NCBI RefSeq assembly: GCF_003967575.1
Contig: NZ_BIFT01000002.1
Coordinates: forward strand, 1,054,001 to 1,118,000
Direction: 5' to 3'
DNA length: 64,000 nucleotides
Source of the DNA: Dictyobacter alpinus
Lineage (GTDB): Bacteria; Chloroflexota; Ktedonobacteria; Ktedonobacterales; Ktedonobacteraceae
In this document: piece after piece, positions 1 through 7,885 of the stretch
Numbering within the stretch: position 1 is the stretch's first letter
Layout: every line of letters begins with the position of its first letter
Made by a program: the position numbers and the translations under genes
Notes under the pieces: generated by a model
What the model was told of the DNA's origin: nothing
The model's input: the letters and a program-made list of their open reading frames with translations, nothing else
The model's database searches: none

Positions 1-1
1 T

Positions 2-277
2 ATGTTGATCGTGATTGGAGCATTCGGAATGGTCGCAAGTATCAAATTATACGAACGCGCCAGACGCCATATCCGCCTGAAATTTTTCGTTCGTCAAAGA
101 CTTGAAGAATTATATCCGGATACGCAATTACAGGCATTGCTAGATAGTACACGTAAAGAACAACAAGCAGACTTTCCTATTGTGCGACACTGGCGGCTCT
201 GGAGCCTCTGGGTCATTTTAAATGCCATGATTAGCATTCTAGGAATAATCTACACGATTGTCGCCATACTGCACTAA
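2..277 (+). CDS. Membrane protein of unknown function, 3' part (5' end probably outside window)
   Basis: The 91 residues visible contain two hydrophobic segments, one at the extreme N-terminus (MLIVIGAFGMVAS) and one at the C-terminus (about residues 69-90). Between them is a basic and Gln-rich cytosolic-type stretch. The frame is open from the first base of the window and no ribosome-binding site is visible, so the true start is probably upstream and the protein longer. I recognise no family. It converges on a minus-strand gene 20 bp away. Confidence 0.55.
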   Translation: MLIVIGAFGMVASIKLYERARRHIRLKFFVRQRLEELYPDTQLQALLDSTRKEQQADFPIVRHWRLWSLWVILNAMISILGIIYTIVAILH

Positions 278-296
278 AAAATGCCAATTTGCTCAT

Positions 297-761
297 TTAT
301 ATATGCTCTGGAACAATCTCTTTCGACGCGAAAATCTCATCCGGTGCATCGGTCACATGAGAATATAACTTACCTCTGTGTTCCGCAACTATCGGCTTTG
401 CCACTACTGGTGTGGAAGGCCTGCCTTGCTCCTGGTCATAGTGTTCATATATCATCTGATCGGTACGCACTGGATGGGGATGTTGTCCTGGAGGCGGTAA
501 AATGGCCTCTGGACCTGGCTGAGATGTAGGCCAGATGGAATAATGAGGCATAACAACTGTCTTTGATGGCTGAAGCGGCTCAGTGTGAACTTCTTTCGTG
601 CTCTCTTTATCATCTATGATAATACTCCGAATGTCCTTTATTTCTGCCTCGTGGTCATTCACACGTACGTCTCGGATCTGGGACACTATCGGGGGAGTTG
701 GTTGGATAATGGTCATCGGTGTTGCCTTTCCTGCTTCAATCAGGCACGCTCTAAACGTCAT
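297..761 (-). CDS. Hypothetical Pro/His-rich soluble protein
   Basis: This 154-residue protein has no membrane segment and no recognised domain. Its centre is rich in Pro, Gln and His (IWPTSQPGPEAILPPPGQHP), which suggests a disordered linker. Support for it being a real gene is the promoter of the window's recurrent type at 909-937 on the same strand, about 150 nt upstream, and the lack of any better ORF here. The ribosome-binding site is weak, so the start is uncertain. It overlaps nothing and ends 20 bp from the convergent gene at the window edge. Confidence 0.5.
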   Translation of the reverse strand: MTFRACLIEAGKATPMTIIQPTPPIVSQIRDVRVNDHEAEIKDIRSIIIDDKESTKEVHTEPLQPSKTVVMPHYSIWPTSQPGPEAILPPPGQHPHPVRTDQMIYEHYDQEQGRPSTPVVAKPIVAEHRGKLYSHVTDAPDEIFASKEIVPEHI

Positions 762-908
762 CAGGGGATTGGTCTTATAACATTTGCGGACATAGGAGGT
801 ATCCCAAACAATGTATATCTATAAAGAGGGGAGTATCCCAGGCGCTAGCCTATAAAAGGAACATGTCTTGAGGATGATAGCTCATAAAAAGATTTATAAG
901 CTATCACA

Positions 909-937
909 AGTATACACTATTTATTGCAAAATTACAA
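909..937 (-). promoter_or_regulatory. Sigma70-type promoter for the 297-761 gene
   Basis: Reading the minus strand, a -35 box TTGTAA (937-932) is followed by a 17-nt spacer ending in AAATAGTG and a -10 box TATACT (914-909). The same layout recurs at four other places in the window. An 8-bp hairpin (TGATAGCT/AGCTATCA) lies at the start of the predicted transcript. Confidence 0.6.
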
Positions 938-1007
938 TATTTATCGAATCTCTTGCTCTGGATAGGGCATCGTGAAGGGCAAATCAGACATACCTCAGCA
1001 AAAAAAT

Positions 1008-2201
1008 CTATGACAGCAACTTTGGGCTAGCCTCTGGGTCAAGTACTTGCTCCTCATGCAATTGGTCTCCCGCATCTAGAAGTTCCTCCTTGGCTTTTTG
1101 AAACTCATGGGGATGCATTGCTCGCCATTCTACCCAGATGGCGACAAAAAGCGCCTGCAAGACACCCGCAATGGGAGAGGCAAGAAGAGCGCCAACAATA
1201 CCAAAGAGTTCGGATCCGGCAATAAGGGCAGCCAGAGAAACAACAGGATGCAAGCCAATGGTCTTCCCAACAATACGTGGTCCTAGGATATCGCCCTCGA
1301 GGATATGCACCACCACAAAGTAGACCAGTACGATAACCGCGATAACCCATCCCTGTGTAAGGGCAAGGAGTACGCAGATGGCCCCTGAGATTAGCGTCCC
1401 CAGTACAGGAATAAATTCGAGCAGGAAGGCCAACACGCCCAGGAGGAGTGCAAATGGCACATGCAGGATCTGCATGCCAGCTCCTACGGCAACACCAACG
1501 ATAGAACAAAGCAATATCTGGCCGCGAATATACCCTCCCACCACACGTTGAAGGGTATCGAGCAAAAATTTCATGCGACCTTGCTGGCGCTGCGGCATAT
1601 TCTGGCGCAGCCAGTCTGACACACGCGAGCCATCAGCCAGCAGATAGATACTCAGTACTGCAACCACAATAATATCCAGGATAGCGTTTCCAAAACCAGT
1701 AAGAAGTGGGACAATGCTGCCTGAGAATCCTTCAATGCCAGTCACAAGTTGATCACGTATAGAAGAGATCTGGCTCTCAGAAATACCCAATGAACGCACC
1801 GTCTGTTCCAACGGGGTCAATTGACCATTTTTGGCTGGGGTCAGTAAAAATTGGATATAGGCAGAGAGAGAAGTTACCTGTACAATCGCGGCACTGATAA
1901 TCAGGTAGAGTAACACACCTAATGCACCAAGTAGGAGCAAGTAGACAATAAGAATCGCCAGGAAGCGTGGCATAAAACGTTCCAGTATTTTAACAGCAGG
2001 CAGGAGCGCATACGCGAGCAGAGCAGCAATAGTGAGTAAAAGTACGGCCTGGATGACGTGCCCCACAAGCCAGAGAACCAGAAGTACAACTCCGGTCCAG
2101 GCAAGGATTGCGAGCGGAAGACCACAACGACGAACCCAGATAGCCATCATTGTAAGAGAATCACGTTCTCGGGAAGCAAGCGGGCGGGTATTAGGTGCCA
2201 T
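1008..2201 (-). CDS. AI-2E family (PerM-type) transporter
   Basis: This is a 397-residue integral membrane protein of the AI-2E/PerM exporter family (PF01594 type). It has the expected long helices near the N-terminus (LAILAWTGVVLLVLWLVGHV and following), a soluble mid-region, and the characteristic C-terminal helices with the LEGDILGPRIVGKTIGLHP-like signature followed by the SELFGIVGALLASPI helix. Length fits the family (340-400). I chose ATG 2201 because AAGGA precedes it at 5-nt spacing; an in-frame start 24 nt upstream has no such site. Members export small molecules or act in Na+/H+ antiport, and the substrate cannot be told from sequence. Promoter at 2449-2477. Confidence 0.88.
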   Translation of the reverse strand: MAPNTRPLASRERDSLTMMAIWVRRCGLPLAILAWTGVVLLVLWLVGHVIQAVLLLTIAALLAYALLPAVKILERFMPRFLAILIVYLLLLGALGVLLYLIISAAIVQVTSLSAYIQFLLTPAKNGQLTPLEQTVRSLGISESQISSIRDQLVTGIEGFSGSIVPLLTGFGNAILDIIVVAVLSIYLLADGSRVSDWLRQNMPQRQQGRMKFLLDTLQRVVGGYIRGQILLCSIVGVAVGAGMQILHVPFALLLGVLAFLLEFIPVLGTLISGAICVLLALTQGWVIAVIVLVYFVVVHILEGDILGPRIVGKTIGLHPVVSLAALIAGSELFGIVGALLASPIAGVLQALFVAIWVEWRAMHPHEFQKAKEELLDAGDQLHEEQVLDPEASPKLLS

Positions 2202-2448
2202 GTATATCCTTCCAAAAGTGCCCATAAAAAAAGCCTGGTACTACGGTCTGGATCGTACGCTTGATTAATAATGTATGATGAATAGCTCTATGAGGTTAAG
2301 CTTACGAATAGGAAGTCTCGGGTGGAGAAAGCGTATAGGTTCGATACAGAGAGCAGGCACTGATTCCGAGCAGTATTTTGAGTGCTCATTCATACAGGAG
2401 ACATGAATTAAAAAGAAGGACTTGTAGTAAAACCTACAAGATACTGAA

Positions 2449-2477
2449 AGTATATACTATTTATCATAAAATTACAA
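2449..2477 (-). promoter_or_regulatory. Sigma70-type promoter for the AI-2E transporter
   Basis: On the minus strand TTGTAA (2477-2472), a 17-nt spacer ending AAATAGTA, then TATACT (2454-2449). About 45 bp here closely match the promoter region at 905-950. The predicted leader before the transporter start is about 240 nt and contains no other gene. It lies back-to-back with the plus-strand promoter at 2527-2555. Confidence 0.6.
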
Positions 2478-2526
2478 CATTTATCAAATTTCCTCATCTT
2501 TATAGACACGCGCTAAAATTTTTTTC

Positions 2527-2555
2527 TTGTGAAGCAACAGAAAATAGTGTATACT
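2527..2555 (+). promoter_or_regulatory. Sigma70-type promoter for the 43-aa protein gene
   Basis: TTGTGA (2527-2532), 17-nt spacer ending AAATAGTG, TATACT (2550-2555). Same class as the promoters at 909, 2449, 40792 and 41499. Confidence 0.6.
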
Positions 2556-2663
2556 TAAAATGCTTCATACATAACCGATAAATTCAATGCCACTTATACC
2601 CATCCACTATTATATGAAAATCTCCGCCGTAGGAATATTCATCTTAACGCAAAGGGTATTACT

Positions 2664-2795
2664 ATGTCACCATTGCTCCTCATATTGCTCCTTCTTTTAG
2701 TCTTTGCATGCGGCCTTGGCTACACATGGTACCGAAACAATGCAGAGAAAAGGGCAAAAGAAAAGAGAAGAAATCAATTCCATGATCGGGTGTAA
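2664..2795 (+). CDS. Small single-TM protein (43 aa)
   Basis: This ORF encodes 43 residues: MSPLLLILLLLLVFACGLGY as a single membrane helix, then a strongly basic tail (RNNAEKRAKEKRRNQ). It is isolated but well framed by signals. A consensus promoter lies at 2527-2555, a weak AAGGG ribosome site precedes the ATG, and a perfect terminator hairpin with a T-run starts at the stop codon. That combination makes a real short gene likely. No family recognised; single-helix proteins with basic tails often modulate larger membrane complexes, but nothing here identifies a partner. Confidence 0.6.
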   Translation: MSPLLLILLLLLVFACGLGYTWYRNNAEKRAKEKRRNQFHDRV

Positions 2796-2836
2796 AAAAA
2801 CAAGGCTATTCCTGCAGGAATAGCCTTGTTTTTTTA
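2795..2836 (+). terminator. Rho-independent terminator (bidirectional)
   Basis: A perfect inverted repeat with arms AAAAAACAAGGCTATTCCTG and its complement, directly after the 43-aa gene's stop. A/T runs on both sides allow it to serve the convergent gene at 2882-3199 as well. Confidence 0.85.
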
Positions 2837-2881
2837 CGTATAATGTTATGTCGAACTTCAGTAGATTTTATCTGAAAGGAG

Positions 2882-3199
2882 TTATTGCCAGGGCCAGAGG
2901 TCTAGATCTTTCATACAACCCACCATTTGCTCATAGAGGTTAGCTGCATCAGCATGGGCAACGTTCTTGTCCGGGGATTTAAGGGTGAGAGCTTTGATCA
3001 TTGACTCACGCTCTGTCTTCCAGCGTTCTTCAGAATATCCCTGTAGTACAGCGTTCATAAGGGTCATAGCCAGAGAATAATTAGCGGAGGAGAGCTTATC
3101 GTAACGCATGGCCTCCTGGATACGAGCTGAATAGACACTGGCATCGTGCATTTTACGATGTGAACTCTCTTCTCTGGTCTCAAAGGATTGCATGCTCAT
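2882..3199 (-). CDS. Hypothetical helical protein
   Basis: A 105-residue soluble, mostly helical protein with many Met, Lys and Glu residues and no recognised domain. The start at 3199 (MSMQSFETRE) is preferred because GAGG precedes it at 6-7 nt; the frame stays open for 15 more codons upstream without a better site. It shares the terminator at 2795-2836 with the convergent 43-aa gene, and a putative 32-aa ORF lies upstream on the same strand. Function unknown. Confidence 0.55.
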   Translation of the reverse strand: MSMQSFETREESSHRKMHDASVYSARIQEAMRYDKLSSANYSLAMTLMNAVLQGYSEERWKTERESMIKALTLKSPDKNVAHADAANLYEQMVGCMKDLDLWPWQ

Positions 3200-3290
3200 T
3201 TTTTTCCTCAAGTATTCTTTATTCATCTTATCGCAGCCAAACACACAAATGACAACGAGAAGACACGCATCTACAATTGATGCAATCTTT

Positions 3291-3389
3291 TCACAATTGT
3301 TCGCCTCTCTCCATATTTCGATAGATCATAAAGTCAAAAGCGCCAATAAAGATCACAAGAACCAGCCCTAAAAGGAGAAATGGTGGCAT
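3291..3389 (-). CDS. Possible 32-aa single-TM protein
   Basis: An ORF of 32 codons encodes one membrane helix (MPPFLLLGLVLVIFIGAFDF) followed by a short basic/polar tail, resembling in design the 43-aa protein at 2664. It lies about 90 bp upstream of the 2882-3199 gene on the same strand. An AAAGG overlaps the start rather than preceding it at normal distance, so translation is uncertain. Confidence 0.3.
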   Translation of the reverse strand: MPPFLLLGLVLVIFIGAFDFMIYRNMERGEQL

Positions 3390-3599
3390 CCTTTACTGTC
3401 AGTTTATAGGCTACGACGCTGGCTTACAGATTTATGTAGAGAGGAATTGATGATGCAAATCATGCGAGAGGAATATCACTGCCTCTTGATGATGCAGATC
3501 TCCCATCCCTAAGACCTATTTCAAAGCACATGTTAGCTTCACTCATCATGAATACATCTATAGTATAGCATAAAAAGCGAGTAGCCATTGCTCATTCCT

Positions 3600-3670
3600 T
3601 GCTCTGCTGCGCAGAGCAAAAATGTATCTTGTGCTGTGCCGACCAATTTTCCGCCACAGCACAAGATACA
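3600..3670 (-). terminator. Tandem terminator hairpins after the P450 gene
   Basis: Immediately 3' of the P450 stop on the minus strand is a perfect 16-bp stem (arms 3655-3670 and 3623-3638) followed by a T-run. A second perfect 9-bp hairpin (GCAGAGCAA type, about 3600-3620) follows. The first has a standard Rho-independent terminator shape. Confidence 0.75.
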
Positions 3671-3675
3671 CATCT

Positions 3676-4908
3676 TTATGAGAATTGCAGTGGTAAAGTT
3701 TTTAATCCATGGAGGGCAAAGTTTTCGTTCCAGGCTAATTCGTCCGGAACAACTCCTGCAGCAAATGCGAGGTCGGGTAATTGCTTGAGTAATTCTGGAA
3801 AGGCCAGCTGACCTTCCAATCTTGCCAGGGGTGCTCCGATACAGTAGTGCATACCAGCGCCAAATGATAGTGGTTGAATATTGTCTCGTTGAATATTTAA
3901 TTGGTCTGGTTGTGGAAAACGCTCGGGATCGTGATTGGCTGCACCAAGCAAGATAATCAGTTCGTCGCCAACATGTATATCAGCTGTTCCAAGGGTTGTA
4001 GCTGATTTTGCCACCCGTAGTGTCATCTGTACGGGACTATTGAACCGTAGAAATTCTTCAATCGCACTTGCAGTTATTTCTGGGTGCTCCTTGAGGAGTG
4101 CCAACTGCTCAGGCGTGTTAAGGAGTGCGAATATACCGTTGCCTAAGAGATTCATCGTCGTCTCGTGTCCTGCCACAATCATGATAATACATGCCGACAG
4201 AAACTCATCTTCGCTCAGGGTTCCTGCGCTTTCTTCAGCTTTAACCATGGCACTGATCAAATCATCCTGTGGCTGCTCACGACGAAGACTGGCCAGATGT
4301 CTGAAGTAACTACGCATATCGTGTGCAACCTGATTGGCTTCCGCCAGACTCTCTGGTGGAATCTGATCCACAGATGGTGCAAAACGTACAGCATTTTCGA
4401 CGCGTACAATATCACGTGACCATTGACGAAATTGCCCCCGATCTTCAACAGGTACGCCGAGTAGTTCAGCAATAACGATGATTGGCAATGGAAAAGCAAA
4501 TTCCTGGATAAAATCAAAGCTGCGTTCAGATAAACGATGCTTTGCTTGAATATCATCTAAGAGCTGCTGGACAATCTGCAAAATTGCTGGTTGCAATTCT
4601 GCCACCCGTTTAGGCGTAAAAGCCTTGCTTACCAGAGCACGCAGACGTGTATGATCTGGTGGATCAAGATGTAGAAACATTAAAGCTTCTGTAATCGCAA
4701 ATGCACTATCTTTCAGTTGCTGGAGATCCTCAGCCGACCATACATGCTTCACACCAAAATGCCTGGCGCGGAGGATGGTGTTGGCCTCATTATAGCCAGT
4801 AACCAGCCAGCGTCCATCTGGACCTTTATAGACAGGTCCATGTTGACGAATGACATCATATATCGGGTAGGGATTGCGAATAAAATCTGGTCCGAAAAAT
4901 GATTGCAT
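3676..4908 (-). CDS. Cytochrome P450
   Basis: A 410-residue soluble bacterial class I P450, a haem-thiolate monooxygenase that needs separate ferredoxin/reductase partners not present nearby. Key motifs are intact: the I-helix oxygen-activation motif AGHETT (246-251), ExxR in EEFLRF (Glu285/Arg288), and the haem loop FGAGMHYCIG (349-358) with Cys356 as iron ligand. Length and motifs resemble the CYP107-type families of actinobacteria and Chloroflexota that hydroxylate polyketides, steroids or fatty acids; the substrate is not predictable. ATG 4908 has AAGGAG 8 nt upstream. It lies downstream of, and co-oriented with, a TetR gene, and an operator-like palindrome shared with that gene sits at 4943-4960. 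Confidence 0.93.
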   Translation of the reverse strand: MQSFFGPDFIRNPYPIYDVIRQHGPVYKGPDGRWLVTGYNEANTILRARHFGVKHVWSAEDLQQLKDSAFAITEALMFLHLDPPDHTRLRALVSKAFTPKRVAELQPAILQIVQQLLDDIQAKHRLSERSFDFIQEFAFPLPIIVIAELLGVPVEDRGQFRQWSRDIVRVENAVRFAPSVDQIPPESLAEANQVAHDMRSYFRHLASLRREQPQDDLISAMVKAEESAGTLSEDEFLSACIIMIVAGHETTMNLLGNGIFALLNTPEQLALLKEHPEITASAIEEFLRFNSPVQMTLRVAKSATTLGTADIHVGDELIILLGAANHDPERFPQPDQLNIQRDNIQPLSFGAGMHYCIGAPLARLEGQLAFPELLKQLPDLAFAAGVVPDELAWNENFALHGLKTLPLQFS

Positions 4909-4942
4909 GCTGAAAGCTCCTTTATAGTCCTGATAATATTTA

Positions 4943-4960
4943 ACTGGTCACCCACTCAAT
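4943..4960. promoter_or_regulatory. Putative TetR operator upstream of P450
   Basis: ACTGGTCACCCACTCAAT matches the palindrome in front of the TetR gene (5682-5699) at 14 of 18 positions, including the intact half-site CCACTCAAT. It lies 35 bp upstream of the P450 start. Confidence 0.55.
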
Positions 4961-5011
4961 GAAAGAAACAAAAAAATGTAACCCTTTATACAAACAACAC
5001 AAGTAGTCTGG

Positions 5012-5662
5012 TTACGGTATCTGCACACCAAGCAGCCAGCTATCAAGCCACTCTTGCATAAATGCACCAGACTGCTGTTGCCATTGAGCAGCATCTAAAC
5101 GATGGTGCGTCATAAAGAACAAGAACATGCCACCAAGGAAACCTTGCGTGCTTGCTTGAAGAGATATATCGCCTCTTACCTCTCCCACACGTACACGTGA
5201 CGCAAGATAGTCTACCAGGAGTTGAATCATGGTCTCGATGGTGTCGCATAGCGCACCATACAGCTCTTCATTGGTCTGTGATTCTCCTAAAAGAATACGT
5301 AACAATGCTGCATGCTCATGTGCAAGCAAAACAATCCGGGCAATAAGATCTTCCATAAAAGATCGAAGAGGACGCCCTTTAGCGGTCTCAAGTAACGCAA
5401 TCAGTCCCCCTTCCAATAAATGACGGCGTTTCACGATTTCCATCAACAAGCCAGCTTTGGTAGGATAATAATGGTAAAGTAATCCTTCTGTGATACCAAC
5501 TTGCTGCGAAATTTGCCTGGTGGACGTTGCCGCAAATCCCTGGCTGGAAAATAAGTCTAGCCCCACTTCCATGATTTGTTCCCGGCGCTGTTGAGCCTGC
5601 TGCTGGCGTTGGGTTGGCTTTTGCTCTATAGACAAATCTTTATCGTTCCTTTCATGAACCAT
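5012..5662 (-). CDS. TetR/AcrR family transcriptional regulator
   Basis: A 216-residue repressor-type protein. The N-terminal helix-turn-helix is clear (IMEVGLDLFSSQGFAATSTR, then ISQQVGITEGLLYHYYPTK at roughly residues 45-65), followed by an all-helical ligand/dimerisation domain of normal length. ATG 5662 is preferred because the reading frame upstream starts with TTG inside the operator-like palindrome. By position it probably autoregulates and controls the co-oriented P450, since both have matching ATTGnGT...ACTCAAT palindromes. The ligand is likely the P450 substrate or a related lipophilic compound, by inference only. Confidence 0.9.
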   Translation of the reverse strand: MVHERNDKDLSIEQKPTQRQQQAQQRREQIMEVGLDLFSSQGFAATSTRQISQQVGITEGLLYHYYPTKAGLLMEIVKRRHLLEGGLIALLETAKGRPLRSFMEDLIARIVLLAHEHAALLRILLGESQTNEELYGALCDTIETMIQLLVDYLASRVRVGEVRGDISLQASTQGFLGGMFLFFMTHHRLDAAQWQQQSGAFMQEWLDSWLLGVQIP

Positions 5663-5681
5663 TGACAATGAAGTATATTTG

Positions 5682-5699
5682 ATTGGGTAACCACTCAAT
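5682..5699. promoter_or_regulatory. Putative TetR autoregulatory operator
   Basis: ATTGGGTAACCACTCAAT is an imperfect palindrome (ATTGnGT-N4-ACnCAAT) 20 bp upstream of the TetR start, matched by the site at 4943-4960 before the P450. Confidence 0.55.
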
Positions 5700-5743
5700 A
5701 AACATAACGAAAAAAAACGAATTTGTCAAGATGCTCCAATTTT

Positions 5744-7267
5744 TCAGTGCAGCGTAATGATGCCTGCACCATTAACCTGAATGGCCACCTGTGGAAGAGG
5801 AGTAGTAGCAGGTCCCTGGATCACACGACCATTCTGAGCAGGATCAAATATAGCTCCATGGGCAGGACAGACAAGGAGATGTGTTTTGGGATCATAGTTT
5901 ACCAGCACACCAGAGTGTGTGCATCCCTGTTTGTAAGCAACAAAATTTCCATTGGGGAGGTGAATGAGCAGACGCTGGCGATGGTCCGCAACCCGCGTGT
6001 CTAAAAACGTTTGCTCGCTATTGAGGGCTTGTGTGGTTTGTCCAATCTCATTTGTTGCTTTTATAGTCGCCCCGGGCTTGACTGTCGTTAGCCTTTGAAT
6101 GAGGTTAAAGCCACCCACTCCAACTATCCCGGTCACCAAACCACCTGCGAGCAACGCAGTGACCTGGCGACGGCTTTTACTACCAGGTTGTCGCATAGAC
6201 GCAACATTGCTCTTTATTTCTGGCAGAGAAAGTGGGAATGACGAAAAAGAAGGAATAGACCAGCGTTTCACAAATGATAAAACGTTCGGGGCTGCCTCAG
6301 ACCGTTGATGGTCGTGAAGATCTTGAATGGGACGATCAGCAGAGGATGACCAGACTAGAGAATTCAATTGATCATCAAATTGACGTGCCTGCACCTGAGT
6401 CTCATTCGACTTTACATACTCAGCATAGGCCGTAAGAAGATCATGAACTCGCGGAAAGCGCTTTTCTGGATCTTCTGCCAGAGCCTGCATCACTATCTTC
6501 TGTAGAGAGGTGGGGAGAGACCACTCTTTTTGTTGTTGCAAGAGATCCAGGATCTCCGAAGCGGTGAGTGTGTTCGCCAGGAACTGCCCACAATAGAGTT
6601 CTACCAACATCACGCCAAGCGAATAAACATCCGAGCGAATTTGAGCGGCTTGCCCTTGCCGATATTCTGGGGCCAAATACTTTGGGACACATAGTGGCGT
6701 ATCTGAGAGTGTTGAAAAATTATCTGAGGGCTGCGTATACGGCAAGATGCCACGCCGTTCTAGTATCTGTCTCAGTCCAAAGCCAGCCACCTGGAAGGAT
6801 TCCTCATTGTTTCGAAGCACATTTGCCGGCGTAAGGATACCATGAACCTGCCCACGGCGATGAGCATACTCGAGACCTTCAACGACCTGTTCTAAGAGAG
6901 AGAGGATGCGAGGAGGAGAGAAAGAAACCTGCTGCTTGATAAGGGTCGCCAACGATCCCTCCGTTTTGTAAGGCGTAATCAGATAGGGCCAGCCCTCCCA
7001 TTCACCATAATTGTAAACTGGTAAGACGCACGGATGGCTCAGCGGCAGCAAATTCGCAGCCGCATGTAGAAAGCGTATGCGAAACTGCTGATAGACAGCA
7101 TCGGACAAAGCCTCCGGAAGTAAAAATAAAGTCAGAGCCACAAGTCGCCTGGGCTGCTGCTGTTGTGCAGCGTAGACCGCACTGGTAGGGCCACACATCA
7201 AGCGCCGCTCTACTCTACAATCCTCAATCACCCTTCCAATACACTCATCAGCACTAAATTTTTTCAT
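5744..7267 (-). CDS. Pseudokinase-Rieske [2Fe-2S] fusion protein with internal Tat-like anchor
   Basis: The 507-residue protein has three parts. Residues 1-285 have a Ser/Thr kinase fold (SDVYSLGVMLVELYCG, LAPEYRQG). The catalytic residues are lost: Thr46 replaces the VAIK lysine (LVALTLF), HGILTPAN (142-149) replaces HRDxKxxN, and AGFG (161-164) replaces DFG, so it should be a pseudokinase. Residues 366-392 hold SRRQVTALLAGG plus a membrane helix, the form of a Tat-dependent uncleaved anchor typical of Rieske proteins. Residues 420-507 are a Rieske domain with CTH (Cys449, His451) and CPAHG (Cys467, His470) cluster ligands. Predicted topology is a cytosolic pseudokinase with an extracellular Rieske cluster. 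A cupredoxin-like lipoprotein gene lies upstream on the same strand. The redox partner is unknown. GGAG precedes the ATG. Confidence 0.85.
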   Translation of the reverse strand: MKKFSADECIGRVIEDCRVERRLMCGPTSAVYAAQQQQPRRLVALTLFLLPEALSDAVYQQFRIRFLHAAANLLPLSHPCVLPVYNYGEWEGWPYLITPYKTEGSLATLIKQQVSFSPPRILSLLEQVVEGLEYAHRRGQVHGILTPANVLRNNEESFQVAGFGLRQILERRGILPYTQPSDNFSTLSDTPLCVPKYLAPEYRQGQAAQIRSDVYSLGVMLVELYCGQFLANTLTASEILDLLQQQKEWSLPTSLQKIVMQALAEDPEKRFPRVHDLLTAYAEYVKSNETQVQARQFDDQLNSLVWSSSADRPIQDLHDHQRSEAAPNVLSFVKRWSIPSFSSFPLSLPEIKSNVASMRQPGSKSRRQVTALLAGGLVTGIVGVGGFNLIQRLTTVKPGATIKATNEIGQTTQALNSEQTFLDTRVADHRQRLLIHLPNGNFVAYKQGCTHSGVLVNYDPKTHLLVCPAHGAIFDPAQNGRVIQGPATTPLPQVAIQVNGAGIITLH

Positions 7268-7432
7268 CCAGTTCTACTCCTTCCTTCAAGTCTTAGCAAG
7301 ATTTCAGTACTTCTACACATGACATGAAATACATCAGGATCGATATAGCCACAGTATTAAAAAGGTAGCTATATCGACCTTGCTAAGCCCTCCATAGCTT
7401 TCAAATAAGCTCACTGGAGCAAAGCCTACCTG

Positions 7433-7885
7433 TTAATTAACAGTAATCGTAATGGTAGCTTTGCTGTCATCAGGGTCGGGAGTGTGTTTGCCATCTGTTA
7501 GACGATCGACAAGTTGACTGGTGATGGTATAGGTTCCTGCCTTGGGAAAGGTGATGCTGTAGGTATTATCATTCGAGCCACTGCGAGCAACTTTGCTAGA
7601 AGCAGTAACGGCATCGGTAGATGGATTGCTCTTCAGGAGGTGATTTTCATCTGAATTATTGACCCATTTCACTGTATCACCCGCTTTAATCGTGACAGTA
7701 GCGGGACTAAAGCTGTATACGTCGTTTCCACCAGTTTGTTCTGTAATCGTAACCGTAGTAGCGTTTCCTGATGCTGAGGTACCAGAATCGCCACAAGCAG
7801 AGAGGACAAAAGGAAGTACAACAATGCACAAGAGAGCAACCCAGAAATACGTTCGGCGAACCGCTTGAGCAGACGACATAATCAT
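7433..7885 (-). CDS. Cupredoxin-like lipoprotein
   Basis: A 150-residue exported protein with a signal peptide and lipobox VLSAC (Cys31), so it is probably anchored outside the membrane. The rest is a plastocyanin/azurin-like beta sandwich: PATVTIKAGDTVKWVNNSDENH carries the first copper-ligand His position, and FPKAGTYTITSQ is the usual penultimate strand. The normal Cys-His-Met ligand loop after that strand is replaced by a Cys-free segment with one His (DGKHTPDPDD), so type 1 copper binding is doubtful. AAGGAG lies 9 nt before ATG 7885. It precedes the Rieske fusion gene by 165 bp and may share its pathway. Confidence 0.8.
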   Translation of the reverse strand: MIMSSAQAVRRTYFWVALLCIVVLPFVLSACGDSGTSASGNATTVTITEQTGGNDVYSFSPATVTIKAGDTVKWVNNSDENHLLKSNPSTDAVTASSKVARSGSNDNTYSITFPKAGTYTITSQLVDRLTDGKHTPDPDDSKATITITVN

